This document shows, piece after piece, positions 48,411 through 56,346 of a DNA stretch of 64,000 nucleotides. Under the pieces are notes generated by a model, which worked only from the letters and a program-made list of their open reading frames with translations, ran no database searches and had not been told where the DNA came from. Made by a program: the position numbers and the translations under genes. The DNA is taken from the NCBI GenBank assembly GCA_021773565.1, contig JAJFJZ010000010.1, positions 62,001 through 126,000 on the forward strand, given 5' to 3'. The stretch comes from Gammaproteobacteria bacterium. GTDB taxonomy: Bacteria; Pseudomonadota; Gammaproteobacteria; Pseudomonadales; Azotimanducaceae. Within the stretch, counting starts at the first letter, position 1. Each line of letters opens with the position of its first letter.

Positions 48411-49456
48411 GGTTGCTGCACCCGCAGGGAAACCTGTATGCGATTATTACCGCGTGCCTGCTCCGCGGACACGTCCCTAAAAAGTGCTTCCCCCCTTAGC
48501 GCGTTTACGTAATCTACCGTGTTCGGGTTGCCTTCGGCATCCTCAATAACAAAACTTAAACCGCCCTGTTGATAGTGCCATTCTCGAAACTGTGCTGATT
48601 TTACCGGTAAAACATTGCTAACGAGCGTCATAAGTTGAGCCTGGGATGGAATCCGGACCAGGCGTTTTAAATTGTTATTGCGTCGCTCAAGTTTGTCGAG
48701 CTCGCTGCGTGCAGTCAGCACCGGATTTAGTGCATCCTCCAGGGCCAGCAACTGTTGCTCTACTATGCGCTCCTGGTAACCGGCCTTGAAAATACGTACT
48801 TCCTGCCATACCAGAAACACACCCAGCAACAGAATTAGACTACTGACCAGATCACGTTCATGAATTTGTAACCACTCAAGGGGGCTCAGGTCCTGCTGCC
48901 ACGGTTGCGTTGAAAGTGTGGAAGCATGTTCGGATAGTGATTGTGGAGTACAGGAATGTTGTGTACAAAATTTTTGTATCTGCTGCTCATCCGGCTCCAG
49001 GGCTACCCAAAGTGAGTCGGTCAACACAGAGTTATTCCAACTCTGCAATTCCACACCTGCTTCACAATGTTGTATAGCACCGCCCTGGGTTGTGCGACTC
49101 AGGAAAACCGTTTCGGGAAGCGTGCGAAACCCACCTTCGGGCAACTCATCCTCACTGATTCCGGACTTATCCCAGAACCACACCATGGCAATACCGGAAG
49201 ACCAGTGGCAGTACCACCCGGTTTTTTCAAAGGGGCTCCATAAACCCAGAGAACTTTCAAGCGCATCATCGCGTCTGTTTTTTGGAACATGGGTAAAATC
49301 GTGAGAGCGATACATACACAGACCACGACCAATCACGAGCAGTGTTTGCTGATGCTTGCCAGGTAGCTCTCTGGTGCCCTCCCGAGTCTGAATAAACCCC
49401 GGCTGGTTATAGAAGCGCTGTTGGAGCGTTTTTAGGCTGGTCAGAATCCTGTTCAT
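48407..49456 (-). CDS. gspL: Type II secretion protein GspL
   Basis: Inner-membrane protein that recruits the GspE ATPase. It has a cytoplasmic N-terminal domain (weakly actin-like, about residues 20-215), one membrane helix near residue 225 (LVSSLILLLGVFLVWQ), a coiled coil and a periplasmic PilN-like domain. The best starts are ATG codons at 49456 and 49468; both lie inside the end of gspK, giving an overlap of 50 to 62 bp. No strong ribosome-binding site decides between them. Confidence 0.88.
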   Translation of the reverse strand: MNRILTSLKTLQQRFYNQPGFIQTREGTRELPGKHQQTLLVIGRGLCMYRSHDFTHVPKNRRDDALESSLGLWSPFEKTGWYCHWSSGIAMVWFWDKSGISEDELPEGGFRTLPETVFLSRTTQGGAIQHCEAGVELQSWNNSVLTDSLWVALEPDEQQIQKFCTQHSCTPQSLSEHASTLSTQPWQQDLSPLEWLQIHERDLVSSLILLLGVFLVWQEVRIFKAGYQERIVEQQLLALEDALNPVLTARSELDKLERRNNNLKRLVRIPSQAQLMTLVSNVLPVKSAQFREWHYQQGGLSFVIEDAEGNPNTVDYVNALRGEALFRDVSAEQARGNNRIQVSLRVQQP

Positions 49457-50441
49457 TAGTTGCTTCATACTGCTGTTCGGAATAGTGGTAGTCTGTTCGC
49501 CAGGGAGATAATTCTTCAAAGGGCGTAAATTCTACACCACTGAGGGTACGCATACTGCTGTTTTTCTGCCATAAGCTAATGCGAACGGCTGCCGATGGAA
49601 ACTGTGCAATATCCTCATTGTCCAGATTAAACTGCTCGCCTACAACCGCCTCCACCTCGCGCACGGACCTTAATGCTCTTTCTTTACGCAATGCCATAAT
49701 CGTATCCACTACGGTTTCCTTATTGGCAAATATGCCCATCAGCACCACTCTGGGTATTATATTGAAGTTGTATCCTGTGGACTGGCGCATACTAAGATAC
49801 GGGCGTATTGCTTCCCATTGCTGACGGGTAAATAATTCCGAGAAACCGAGTATCTTGCGCAACTCTATTGGTGTTTTCATAAGCCCATTAGCTGGAAGTG
49901 GCAGTTGTTTCTGTTGATACTCAAAAAATTCCGCTCCGTTCAGGGATAAAACCTGGTCCTCATCTGTATAATCCTGCAAGCGACCTGCCACCAGGCTTTG
50001 CTGGGAATCGGAAAGTCCAATAGAGCGCATAAGTGCAGAGAACATCAAAAACTGGTGCGAGTTCACAGACGCAAGACTACCTTCGTCCAGGATGCTGAAC
50101 ACCACATCGCCCACTCCCCGGTAAGGTGTGCCATCCAGCAACAAATCCTGTTCGGAACGGGGGGGAAAGGTAATCTCACTCCCAGCAGATGACAAATGCT
50201 GCTCTTTTTCCAGAATCAGGGCACGATCATTGGCACGCGATGTTGTAAACAAATAAACAAGCGTTGCCTGCGTGCTTAACTGGTCAAGTTCGCCCTGAAT
50301 ATTTTGCTTGTGTAACAAGGCGATTTTTACGTTCTGATCTGTCAGATCATCGATATATGCTGCGAGCAAACCAAGACCCGCCAGCACCCAAAGCGTTGCC
50401 ACAAGAATAAATCCGGAACCATCAATCCTGCGCACACCCAT
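49407..50441 (-). CDS. gspK: Type II secretion minor pseudopilin GspK
   Basis: Minor pseudopilin at the tip of the pseudopilus, with the large inserted domain that distinguishes GspK from the other pseudopilins. The prepilin cleavage site is DGSG followed by FILVATLWVLAGLGLLAAYI; the +5 residue is not Glu, as is normal for GspK. The NFNIIPRVVLMGI segment is typical. 344 aa from the ATG at 50441, which overlaps the gspJ stop; a GTG one codon earlier is also possible. Confidence 0.93.
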   Translation of the reverse strand: MGVRRIDGSGFILVATLWVLAGLGLLAAYIDDLTDQNVKIALLHKQNIQGELDQLSTQATLVYLFTTSRANDRALILEKEQHLSSAGSEITFPPRSEQDLLLDGTPYRGVGDVVFSILDEGSLASVNSHQFLMFSALMRSIGLSDSQQSLVAGRLQDYTDEDQVLSLNGAEFFEYQQKQLPLPANGLMKTPIELRKILGFSELFTRQQWEAIRPYLSMRQSTGYNFNIIPRVVLMGIFANKETVVDTIMALRKERALRSVREVEAVVGEQFNLDNEDIAQFPSAAVRISLWQKNSSMRTLSGVEFTPFEELSPWRTDYHYSEQQYEATNEQDSDQPKNAPTALL

Positions 50442-51025
50442 CACCGCGGCACCCGGTAATCCGGAACCGGTCTTGGGTATAAAACCACCTTTACCAACCA
50501 GACGACTTCCTGTCGCCGATTCAGCAAGCGAATCATACTGGGAACGAGATCCAGATTATTATTTACCGGGGGCCAGCTTTCGTGCCAATTGAGGCTGGTA
50601 TCGGCATACTCAAACACATCTGCATCTGCCAGAGCAGGAATGTTCCAGTTTTCCTGACCCTCTTCCTGGTACTGAAAAAGCACTTCGCCATTATCGTCTT
50701 CAGACAGCGTCCAGCTAATTTCAACCGGCAGACCGGGTTCTACACCCAGCGCCTGCATGCTGGTACCTGTGAATGAGCGTGCATTACCCTGGAATTTTTT
50801 AGCGCTTTGGGTATAGGGGATCATCGCTTCCACGCTCTCCGAAAACCAGGTATAGGTGGCAAGTCCTGCGTTGAGCCGGCCCTGAAATCGCTGAACGGCC
50901 TGATATTGGCCCAAAAAATATCCAATACCCTGAATAAGCAGTGTAGACAACAGTGCAACCAGCAAAAACACCACAAGCATTTCCAGAAGTGTCAAACCAC
51001 GCTGTCTGGAGAGGGGTATTTTCAA
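50441..51025 (-). CDS. gspJ: Type II secretion minor pseudopilin GspJ
   Basis: Minor pseudopilin of 194 aa with prepilin leader ending RG before LTLLEMLVVFLLVALLSTLL, processed by prepilin peptidase GspO/PilD (not in this window). The WTLSEDDNG and C-terminal WLVKVVLYP strands fit GspJ. The start is a TTG at 51023-51025 overlapping the gspI stop (TTGA). Confidence 0.93.
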   Translation of the reverse strand: MKIPLSRQRGLTLLEMLVVFLLVALLSTLLIQGIGYFLGQYQAVQRFQGRLNAGLATYTWFSESVEAMIPYTQSAKKFQGNARSFTGTSMQALGVEPGLPVEISWTLSEDDNGEVLFQYQEEGQENWNIPALADADVFEYADTSLNWHESWPPVNNNLDLVPSMIRLLNRRQEVVWLVKVVLYPRPVPDYRVPR

Positions 51026-51480
51026 AACGAAGGCACTCGCACTGTCTCAAAGCCAACTACACGCAGTTGATACTCTCCAACAACGAGATCGTCTTTTAAC
51101 ATCTGAAAATCTATGTGGTACAGGCCAACCCTGTGATAACCCTGGTATCCCGTACGAGTTTGCGAGTCTTTATAGGGTTCGAGCAGTTTCGCCTGCCACA
51201 CAACGCGGTGTCCATTTTGTTCAAATTCGCCGGTCTGCTCACTTTTGAGGTTCAACGCGCGCAACTGGGCAGCGGCATTTTTTACGGCTGGAATCTGTGC
51301 ACTCACTTCCTGCACACGTCCAAGTGTATTGAGATTAACATTCAACAGATCCGCAAATGCCATTGCTGTGGCAGAAAAAATAACCAGGGCCACGATGGTT
51401 TCCAGCAAAGTGAAACCCCTGCCAGTGCGCTTGCATTGCGACGCTTGCCGCCGGATCAGATTCAATTCAGATGGATGCAT
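51022..51480 (-). CDS. gspI: Type II secretion minor pseudopilin GspI
   Basis: Minor pseudopilin of 152 aa; prepilin leader ends GRG before FTLLETIVALVIFSATAMAF, with the +5 Glu present. The C-terminal domain is a short GspI-type beta-sheet. It overlaps gspH by 14 bp and gspJ by 4 bp. Confidence 0.93.
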   Translation of the reverse strand: MHPSELNLIRRQASQCKRTGRGFTLLETIVALVIFSATAMAFADLLNVNLNTLGRVQEVSAQIPAVKNAAAQLRALNLKSEQTGEFEQNGHRVVWQAKLLEPYKDSQTRTGYQGYHRVGLYHIDFQMLKDDLVVGEYQLRVVGFETVRVPSF

Positions 51481-51943
51481 TACAATAGGGTGCTTTCAAA
51501 TCCAGGCGCGCATATTCCTCGCCGCGGTGAAACATCAATACTTCGGCGCCTAAACAAACGCCATTGGCGCGTACAACCAGATCCCGGTCCAATTCTATGT
51601 GCCAATTTGCAGGCAGGTTTAGCGAATGTTTTATAAACTTTCCGGATTCTCCAAGTTGAGGCTGACCGGACTGGGAATCCATCGGCAGGATGAGTGCTTT
51701 TCGGGATGCCAGTGCCAATGCTCCGAGGTCCTGCAACTCATCCAAGATAGCGTCGCGCTCCAGTTTCAAACTGATGCTTTCATATAGACGGGTAAGATTG
51801 GGAAGCGCCAGACTGGTGATTCCACCCAGCAATACCAGCACTACCATTAACTCGAGCAGGCTGAAGCCCCAATCAAGAGGCTTGTATCTGCCCTTGTGCC
51901 TGCACTTGCGCTTACTGGGGAAGGTAACCGATATCAGCATCAT
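51467..51943 (-). CDS. gspH: Type II secretion minor pseudopilin GspH
   Basis: Minor pseudopilin with prepilin site DWG before FSLLELMVVLVLLGGITSLA and the GspH-type beta-barrel C-terminal domain (WHIELDRDLVVRANGVCLG). I chose the ATG at 51943 (next codon also ATG), after a GAAGGA; the product is 158 aa and overlaps the end of gspG by 32 bp. A longer reading from 51991 would extend further into gspG. Confidence 0.92.
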   Translation of the reverse strand: MMLISVTFPSKRKCRHKGRYKPLDWGFSLLELMVVLVLLGGITSLALPNLTRLYESISLKLERDAILDELQDLGALALASRKALILPMDSQSGQPQLGESGKFIKHSLNLPANWHIELDRDLVVRANGVCLGAEVLMFHRGEEYARLDLKAPYCNASI

Positions 51944-52361
51944 TTCCTTCACCCCCACGCTGACCGTCGGCTCCAAAGGAATACAGGGCAAACCCCTGAT
52001 CTGTATTCAGGGGTGCCTGGTATTGAAATGCGGTATTCCATGCATCCATCGGAAGCGCATCATCCATGTACGGCCCCTGCCAGTACTTTGACGAATCACC
52101 AGGCGCACGTTGTAATGCAGCAAGACCTTGTGCAGTTGTTGGGTAGCTGCCGAGATCCAGCCGATAAGTTTGTAGTGCGCCTTTTAGCATCTTGATTTGT
52201 GTTTCGGTGGTTTTCACTTTGGATGAGTCTACCTTGCCGAACAAACGAGGCCCTACCAAACCGGCAAGCAGTCCCATAATTACCAGCACCACCATAAGTT
52301 CTATAAGTGAAAATCCGCGATCTATTTTCACAGGTTTAGTGCTGTTCGCTAAATTGTACAT
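51912..52361 (-). CDS. gspG: Type II secretion major pseudopilin GspG
   Basis: Major pseudopilin that forms the pseudopilus shaft. Prepilin site DRG before FSLIELMVVLVIMGLLAGLV; the C-terminal calcium-binding region is visible (PMDAWNTAFQYQAP, FALYSFGADGQRGGEGNDADI). 149 aa, normal length, most conserved gene of the set. Confidence 0.97.
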   Translation of the reverse strand: MYNLANSTKPVKIDRGFSLIELMVVLVIMGLLAGLVGPRLFGKVDSSKVKTTETQIKMLKGALQTYRLDLGSYPTTAQGLAALQRAPGDSSKYWQGPYMDDALPMDAWNTAFQYQAPLNTDQGFALYSFGADGQRGGEGNDADIGYLPQ

Positions 52362-52380
52362 ACTATCCTCAACTCAAGAG

Positions 52381-53577
52381 CTATAAGTTCACATCATTGA
52401 CACTGGTAATAGCCAGAATTATCCCCACCATTATTACCCCAAGCACTGCACCAATTAACAGTACTGCCAATGGCTCCAGTATGGTGAGGGCCTGCTTCAT
52501 TCTGCGCGTGCTGTTTTCGTCATACAAGCGTGCGAGCGAGCGCAGCATTGCTGCCAGTTGTCCGGACTGCTCCCCCACCCTGATCAGATTATAACCGGTA
52601 GCCGACAGGGCATTTTGTTTTTCCAGCGCCTCTGCCAGTGAACTGCCGCTGCGCACGTCGTTGGCACTGGCTTCCATTCTCAGTCGACGTCGACCGATGC
52701 GAACCCCTTTAGCAGCCAGAGTAAGGCTGTCCATCAACTCCACCCGGCTGGACAACATAGCTGCCATAACGGACGCCCATTTGGCAGTGTCGGCTTCTGA
52801 CAGCCATTCACCGATAACCGGCATTCTCGCCATACCGTCGAGCACCTTTTGTCGAAACTCTGCTTGCCTAAACAACTGCATAAGCACAGCGACAGTAATT
52901 ATTAGCCCTCCTAACAAAAGCCACGTATTGTTGTTGAACCACACTCCGGTTGAGAGTACGGCTTCAGCGAGCCAGGGTAAATCTGTTCGACCGTCCAGCA
53001 AGTTTGAGAATTTGGGCACTACAAATATAAATATCATCAGTACTGCCGTTATTCCGGTGGCTACCAGAATGGCCGGATAAGTGAGGGCATTTTTAAATTC
53101 ACCTGCTACACGCAGGTCGTACTCCATCTGTGCCACAGCTTCTCGCAGGCTGCTTGCCAGTTGTCCGCTTACTTCACCTGCCTCAACAAGGTTAAAGAAA
53201 TATTCGGGTAAGGGCAGCGCCGAATCACGCAATGCTGACAGCAGACTCTCGCCGCGCATCAGGTTTCGGGAAATAATATCAAAGGCATCAACCAGTAAGG
53301 GGTGATAGCTGCCCCGGGCCTGGGCGTCAATGGCCGCAGCAAGCGAGACGCCCGACTCCAGCAATGTCGCCAGTTCGTGTAATGCAATTACAACTTCCTG
53401 GGTTTTGAGTTTGCGTCGCAAAACAGAGCGTGTGTTCGCCAGATGAGGTCGAACCTGAATAACCGTTTGGCCATTCCGGGACAACTGCCGCAGTACCTCT
53501 TTTTCGGATTCACCCTGCATCTGACCAATAACAATCTGGCCATCTCTATCCGCTATTTCGTAGTCGTATTCCTGCAC
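52381..53577 (-). CDS. gspF: Type II secretion platform protein GspF
   Basis: Polytopic inner-membrane protein of 398 aa with two homologous GspF/PilC domains, each ending in a membrane helix pair, and a final helix LLIGAVLGVIMVGIILAI. Diagnostic segments are YDYEIADRDGQIV at the N terminus, HELATLLESGVSLAAAID, LVEAGEVSGQL and IRVGEQSGQL. It is 11 bp after gspE. Confidence 0.97.
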   Translation of the reverse strand: MQEYDYEIADRDGQIVIGQMQGESEKEVLRQLSRNGQTVIQVRPHLANTRSVLRRKLKTQEVVIALHELATLLESGVSLAAAIDAQARGSYHPLLVDAFDIISRNLMRGESLLSALRDSALPLPEYFFNLVEAGEVSGQLASSLREAVAQMEYDLRVAGEFKNALTYPAILVATGITAVLMIFIFVVPKFSNLLDGRTDLPWLAEAVLSTGVWFNNNTWLLLGGLIITVAVLMQLFRQAEFRQKVLDGMARMPVIGEWLSEADTAKWASVMAAMLSSRVELMDSLTLAAKGVRIGRRRLRMEASANDVRSGSSLAEALEKQNALSATGYNLIRVGEQSGQLAAMLRSLARLYDENSTRRMKQALTILEPLAVLLIGAVLGVIMVGIILAITSVNDVNL

Positions 53578-53588
53578 GAGTGCGCCTG

Positions 53589-55286
53589 TTACTCAGACAA
53601 CGTAAGTCGGGTTACTTCTTCAAGCGTTGTTTCGCCACGCGAAGCCTTGATGAGTCCATCCTGGTACAAAGTGCGATGTCCCTGTGCCTGCACCAGAGCT
53701 TTAATCTCATTCAGGGTAGCACCGGCTACGATCATGTCCTGCAATTCAGTACTCATGGGCACCAGCTCATATATACCCATCCTGCCACTGAAGCCGCTAT
53801 TGTGACAAACAGTACATCCCTTTGCGGTACGCCACGAATTGCCTGTTAATCCAGCCGGTAACTTCGACAACTCCACACGTACTGACTCAGGCACCGGCGC
53901 CGCTTCGCTACAGTGCGAACATACCTTTCGTACCAGCCGCTGAGCCTGTACTCCACGCATTGGAGCGGCTACCAGAAAGGGCTCAATACCCATATCAACC
54001 AGTCGTGTGAAACTCGAAACAGCATCGTTGGTATGCACGGTGGACAATACAAGATGGCCCGTCAGGGCAGATTGAACAGCGATCTCTGCTGTCTCCAGGT
54101 CCCGTATTTCACCTATCATAATTACATCGGGATCCTGTCGCAGAATGGCTCGCAGTGCACGGGCAAAGGTATAACCTATTTCAGAGTGAGCCTGAATCTG
54201 GGTAATGCCGGGAATCTGGTATTCAACCGGGTCTTCTACGGTTAGTATTTTGTTAATCCCGTCATTGGAATCATCCAGCGCAGAATACAATGTAGTGGAT
54301 TTGCCAGAACCTGTGGGCCCCGTTACAAGCACAATGCCGTTGTTGGATTGCAACCACGAGCGAAACATCTTCAGATGGTCTTCTTCCATACCAAGATTGA
54401 CCAAGGCCAGCTCATCCCGATCCTTGGGTAGTAATCTGAGCACGATGGATTCGCCGTGCACACAGGGTACCGTAGATACCCGTATGTCTAACTCCTGCCC
54501 GGAAATTCTGGTAGTTATCCGTCCATCCTGGGGAAGCCGGCGCTCGGCGATGTCAATCCCGGAAATCAGCTTTATGCGCGAAGCTACCGCAGCAAAACGT
54601 TCAGACGGTTGTGTCAGCCGCGTATGAAGAACACCATCTACGCGTAATCTAACGGTAAAGTTTTCTTCACCGGGTTCTACATGGATGTCGGATGCGCTCA
54701 CGTCGACGGCCTGGGCGAGAATATTGTTCACCAGCTCAATTACCGGTGCTTCTTCAGCCATCTCGCGCAATTGTTTTGCATTTCCTGGTGAGAACAATTG
54801 TTCTATAGCGCGCTCCCTGCGCACAAACTCCAGCAGTTTATCCAATTGGTGATTGGCCGCGATATAAAATGTAACCGCTTGCTGAGGGTAAAAATAATTC
54901 AGTATTTCAGTTAATCCATGATCCTGCATGTCACGAGCCAGGCAGCAAAGTTCCTCATCGCGTTGCCATAACAAGACCGAATGGTCTATAAACCAGTCAA
55001 GTTTGATGGGGCTCTGGCTCATAAACTGAAATACCAGCAGGTTATCGGGCAGTTCATTGCTGTTTCTCAGATACACAATCTGTAATTGTTCGGCAAGTAC
55101 CTGAAGCAATTGATCCTCGGATACCGCGCCAATGCGTACCAGCAAGGTACCCAGGCGTCCTCCAACGGAGGATTGAATTTTCAGGGCTTTTTCGACATCT
55201 TCGCTGGAGACCAGACCCCGGGCACACAGCATCTCGCCCAGAAGTACCTTTGGTGCTGTGCCACTCTGCAAACTTACCTGGTTCAT
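53589..55286 (-). CDS. gspE: Type II secretion ATPase GspE
   Basis: Cytoplasmic hexameric ATPase that drives pseudopilus assembly, 565 aa. It has an N-terminal GspE_N/MshEN region (VSSEDVEKALKIQ), Walker A GPTGSGKST near residue 325, an Asp box (ILTVEDPVEYQIPG), Walker B DVIMIGEIRD, a His box (TGHLVLSTVHTND) and a four-cysteine zinc site (CSHC, CTVC) between about residues 450 and 495. First gene of the operon gspE-F-G-H-I-J-K-L-M-C-D. Confidence 0.97.
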   Translation of the reverse strand: MNQVSLQSGTAPKVLLGEMLCARGLVSSEDVEKALKIQSSVGGRLGTLLVRIGAVSEDQLLQVLAEQLQIVYLRNSNELPDNLLVFQFMSQSPIKLDWFIDHSVLLWQRDEELCCLARDMQDHGLTEILNYFYPQQAVTFYIAANHQLDKLLEFVRRERAIEQLFSPGNAKQLREMAEEAPVIELVNNILAQAVDVSASDIHVEPGEENFTVRLRVDGVLHTRLTQPSERFAAVASRIKLISGIDIAERRLPQDGRITTRISGQELDIRVSTVPCVHGESIVLRLLPKDRDELALVNLGMEEDHLKMFRSWLQSNNGIVLVTGPTGSGKSTTLYSALDDSNDGINKILTVEDPVEYQIPGITQIQAHSEIGYTFARALRAILRQDPDVIMIGEIRDLETAEIAVQSALTGHLVLSTVHTNDAVSSFTRLVDMGIEPFLVAAPMRGVQAQRLVRKVCSHCSEAAPVPESVRVELSKLPAGLTGNSWRTAKGCTVCHNSGFSGRMGIYELVPMSTELQDMIVAGATLNEIKALVQAQGHRTLYQDGLIKASRGETTLEEVTRLTLSE

Positions 55287-55327
55287 GTATTATTCCCGCC
55301 GGCGATATTCACGCAATACGCGGGTAC

Positions 55328-55357
55328 AGTATATGTCATCCTGACTCCTGCGCCCAA
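55328..55357 (-). promoter_or_regulatory. Candidate promoter for the gsp operon
   Basis: On the minus strand: TTGGGC (55352-55357), 18-bp spacer, TATACT (55328-55333), about 40 bp ahead of gspE. The region is only 90 bp long and must also hold the promoter of the divergent CotH cassette, unless that is read from further inside gspE. Confidence 0.45.
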
Positions 55358-55376
55358 CAGAACCAGAGACCAAACC

Positions 55377-56339
55377 GTGCGACTGAGAACGAGTACCAAA
55401 ATAGCCTGGAATAGCATTTTTATGGTACTTGCCATCGCCTATCTGTATTTGTTTTTAAGCCTGGACTCCAATAAAGCCTTGTACGTAAAGCTGGGGACAT
55501 ATCTGATTGCCAAGCACCAGGCGCCGTTTCAACACGACTATTCCGAGGCGCTGGAATCGCTTAACCTGGGAAACGCCGAACCGGCGATACGAACACTGGA
55601 AGACTGGCAAGAGGTAAAAAAAGGGGATCGTGTTTTTCCTCTAAAACGCACTCTTCTTCTTAAACTGGCCGACTTTCTACACAAAGAAAACAATATCGCC
55701 CAACTACTGACCTGGACACGTGAATGGCAGTCACTGGATAATCGGGATATCAGTGCCAGGGCCTTTTACTTTGAGGCTTTACGGCTGACGCCGGAATTTC
55801 ACGCAGAAGGCGTAGAGGGTATCGCGAGTGCCTATCAACAATTTCCCGCGAACCCGCGTCTCTCCCGCTTTTACGCAGATACACTGCGTGCTGCTGGCGA
55901 TACCGCAACAGCCGACAAGATTCACAAATCCAAAATCGCCAATCAACTGCTTGGCTGGGAATTATTCTGGGACACAGGCCAGGGCTTTAATGGCATAGAA
56001 AAAAGCGCGGTGGATGTAAAAGCTGCCGATGATGGTGCACGCTTCACAATTGAGTTTACGCTACCTGCTAACACGCTCAGGTTTCGCCTGGACTTACCTC
56101 CCCAATCAGAGATCGGTATATCAGACCTGGATATCAGGATAGATGACCAAGCCCTGCCGTTTGTTACTGCAAATTTGGAATTGGTAATGATGCATTTCAA
56201 CAACGGCCTCCTGATCAGCAACGGCGAACGCGACCCCTACATAATTTTTAACATCAAGTACCCTCCGGCCTCTCTTGATCAGCCCCGGAATCTGAGCATC
56301 AGGTTCAGCTTGTCCAATACAAACAGGCCGACGAGATAA
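55377..56339 (+). CDS. Membrane-anchored TPR-like protein with a WDTG domain
   Basis: Protein of unknown function, 320 aa from the GTG at 55377 (a longer reading from 55086 would run through the 5' end of gspE and is rejected). It has one N-terminal membrane helix (about residues 11-29, IFMVLAIAYLYLFLSL), a helical region resembling TPR repeats (about 55-195) and a C-terminal beta-rich domain beginning GWELFWDTGQGFNG and including the LPANTLRFRLDLPP segment. That last domain recurs inside the next gene. It starts the cassette TPR - CotH - VTC - DUF4956 and lies 7 bp ahead of the CotH gene, so the two products probably work together at the envelope. Confidence 0.75.
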   Translation: MRLRTSTKIAWNSIFMVLAIAYLYLFLSLDSNKALYVKLGTYLIAKHQAPFQHDYSEALESLNLGNAEPAIRTLEDWQEVKKGDRVFPLKRTLLLKLADFLHKENNIAQLLTWTREWQSLDNRDISARAFYFEALRLTPEFHAEGVEGIASAYQQFPANPRLSRFYADTLRAAGDTATADKIHKSKIANQLLGWELFWDTGQGFNGIEKSAVDVKAADDGARFTIEFTLPANTLRFRLDLPPQSEIGISDLDIRIDDQALPFVTANLELVMMHFNNGLLISNGERDPYIIFNIKYPPASLDQPRNLSIRFSLSNTNRPTR

Positions 56340-56346
56340 TCCCTGG

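Noticed and set aside
48407-50441. Frameshift or fusion between gspK and gspL
   Set aside because: The 50-bp overlap looks odd, but both frames end and start with family-typical sequences, so two intact overlapping genes explain it better.
55086-55376. N-terminal extension of the TPR-like gene into gspE
   Set aside because: These 97 codons lie antisense to the start of gspE and through its promoter region, have no signal or domain, and the membrane helix typical of the N terminus starts only after the GTG at 55377.
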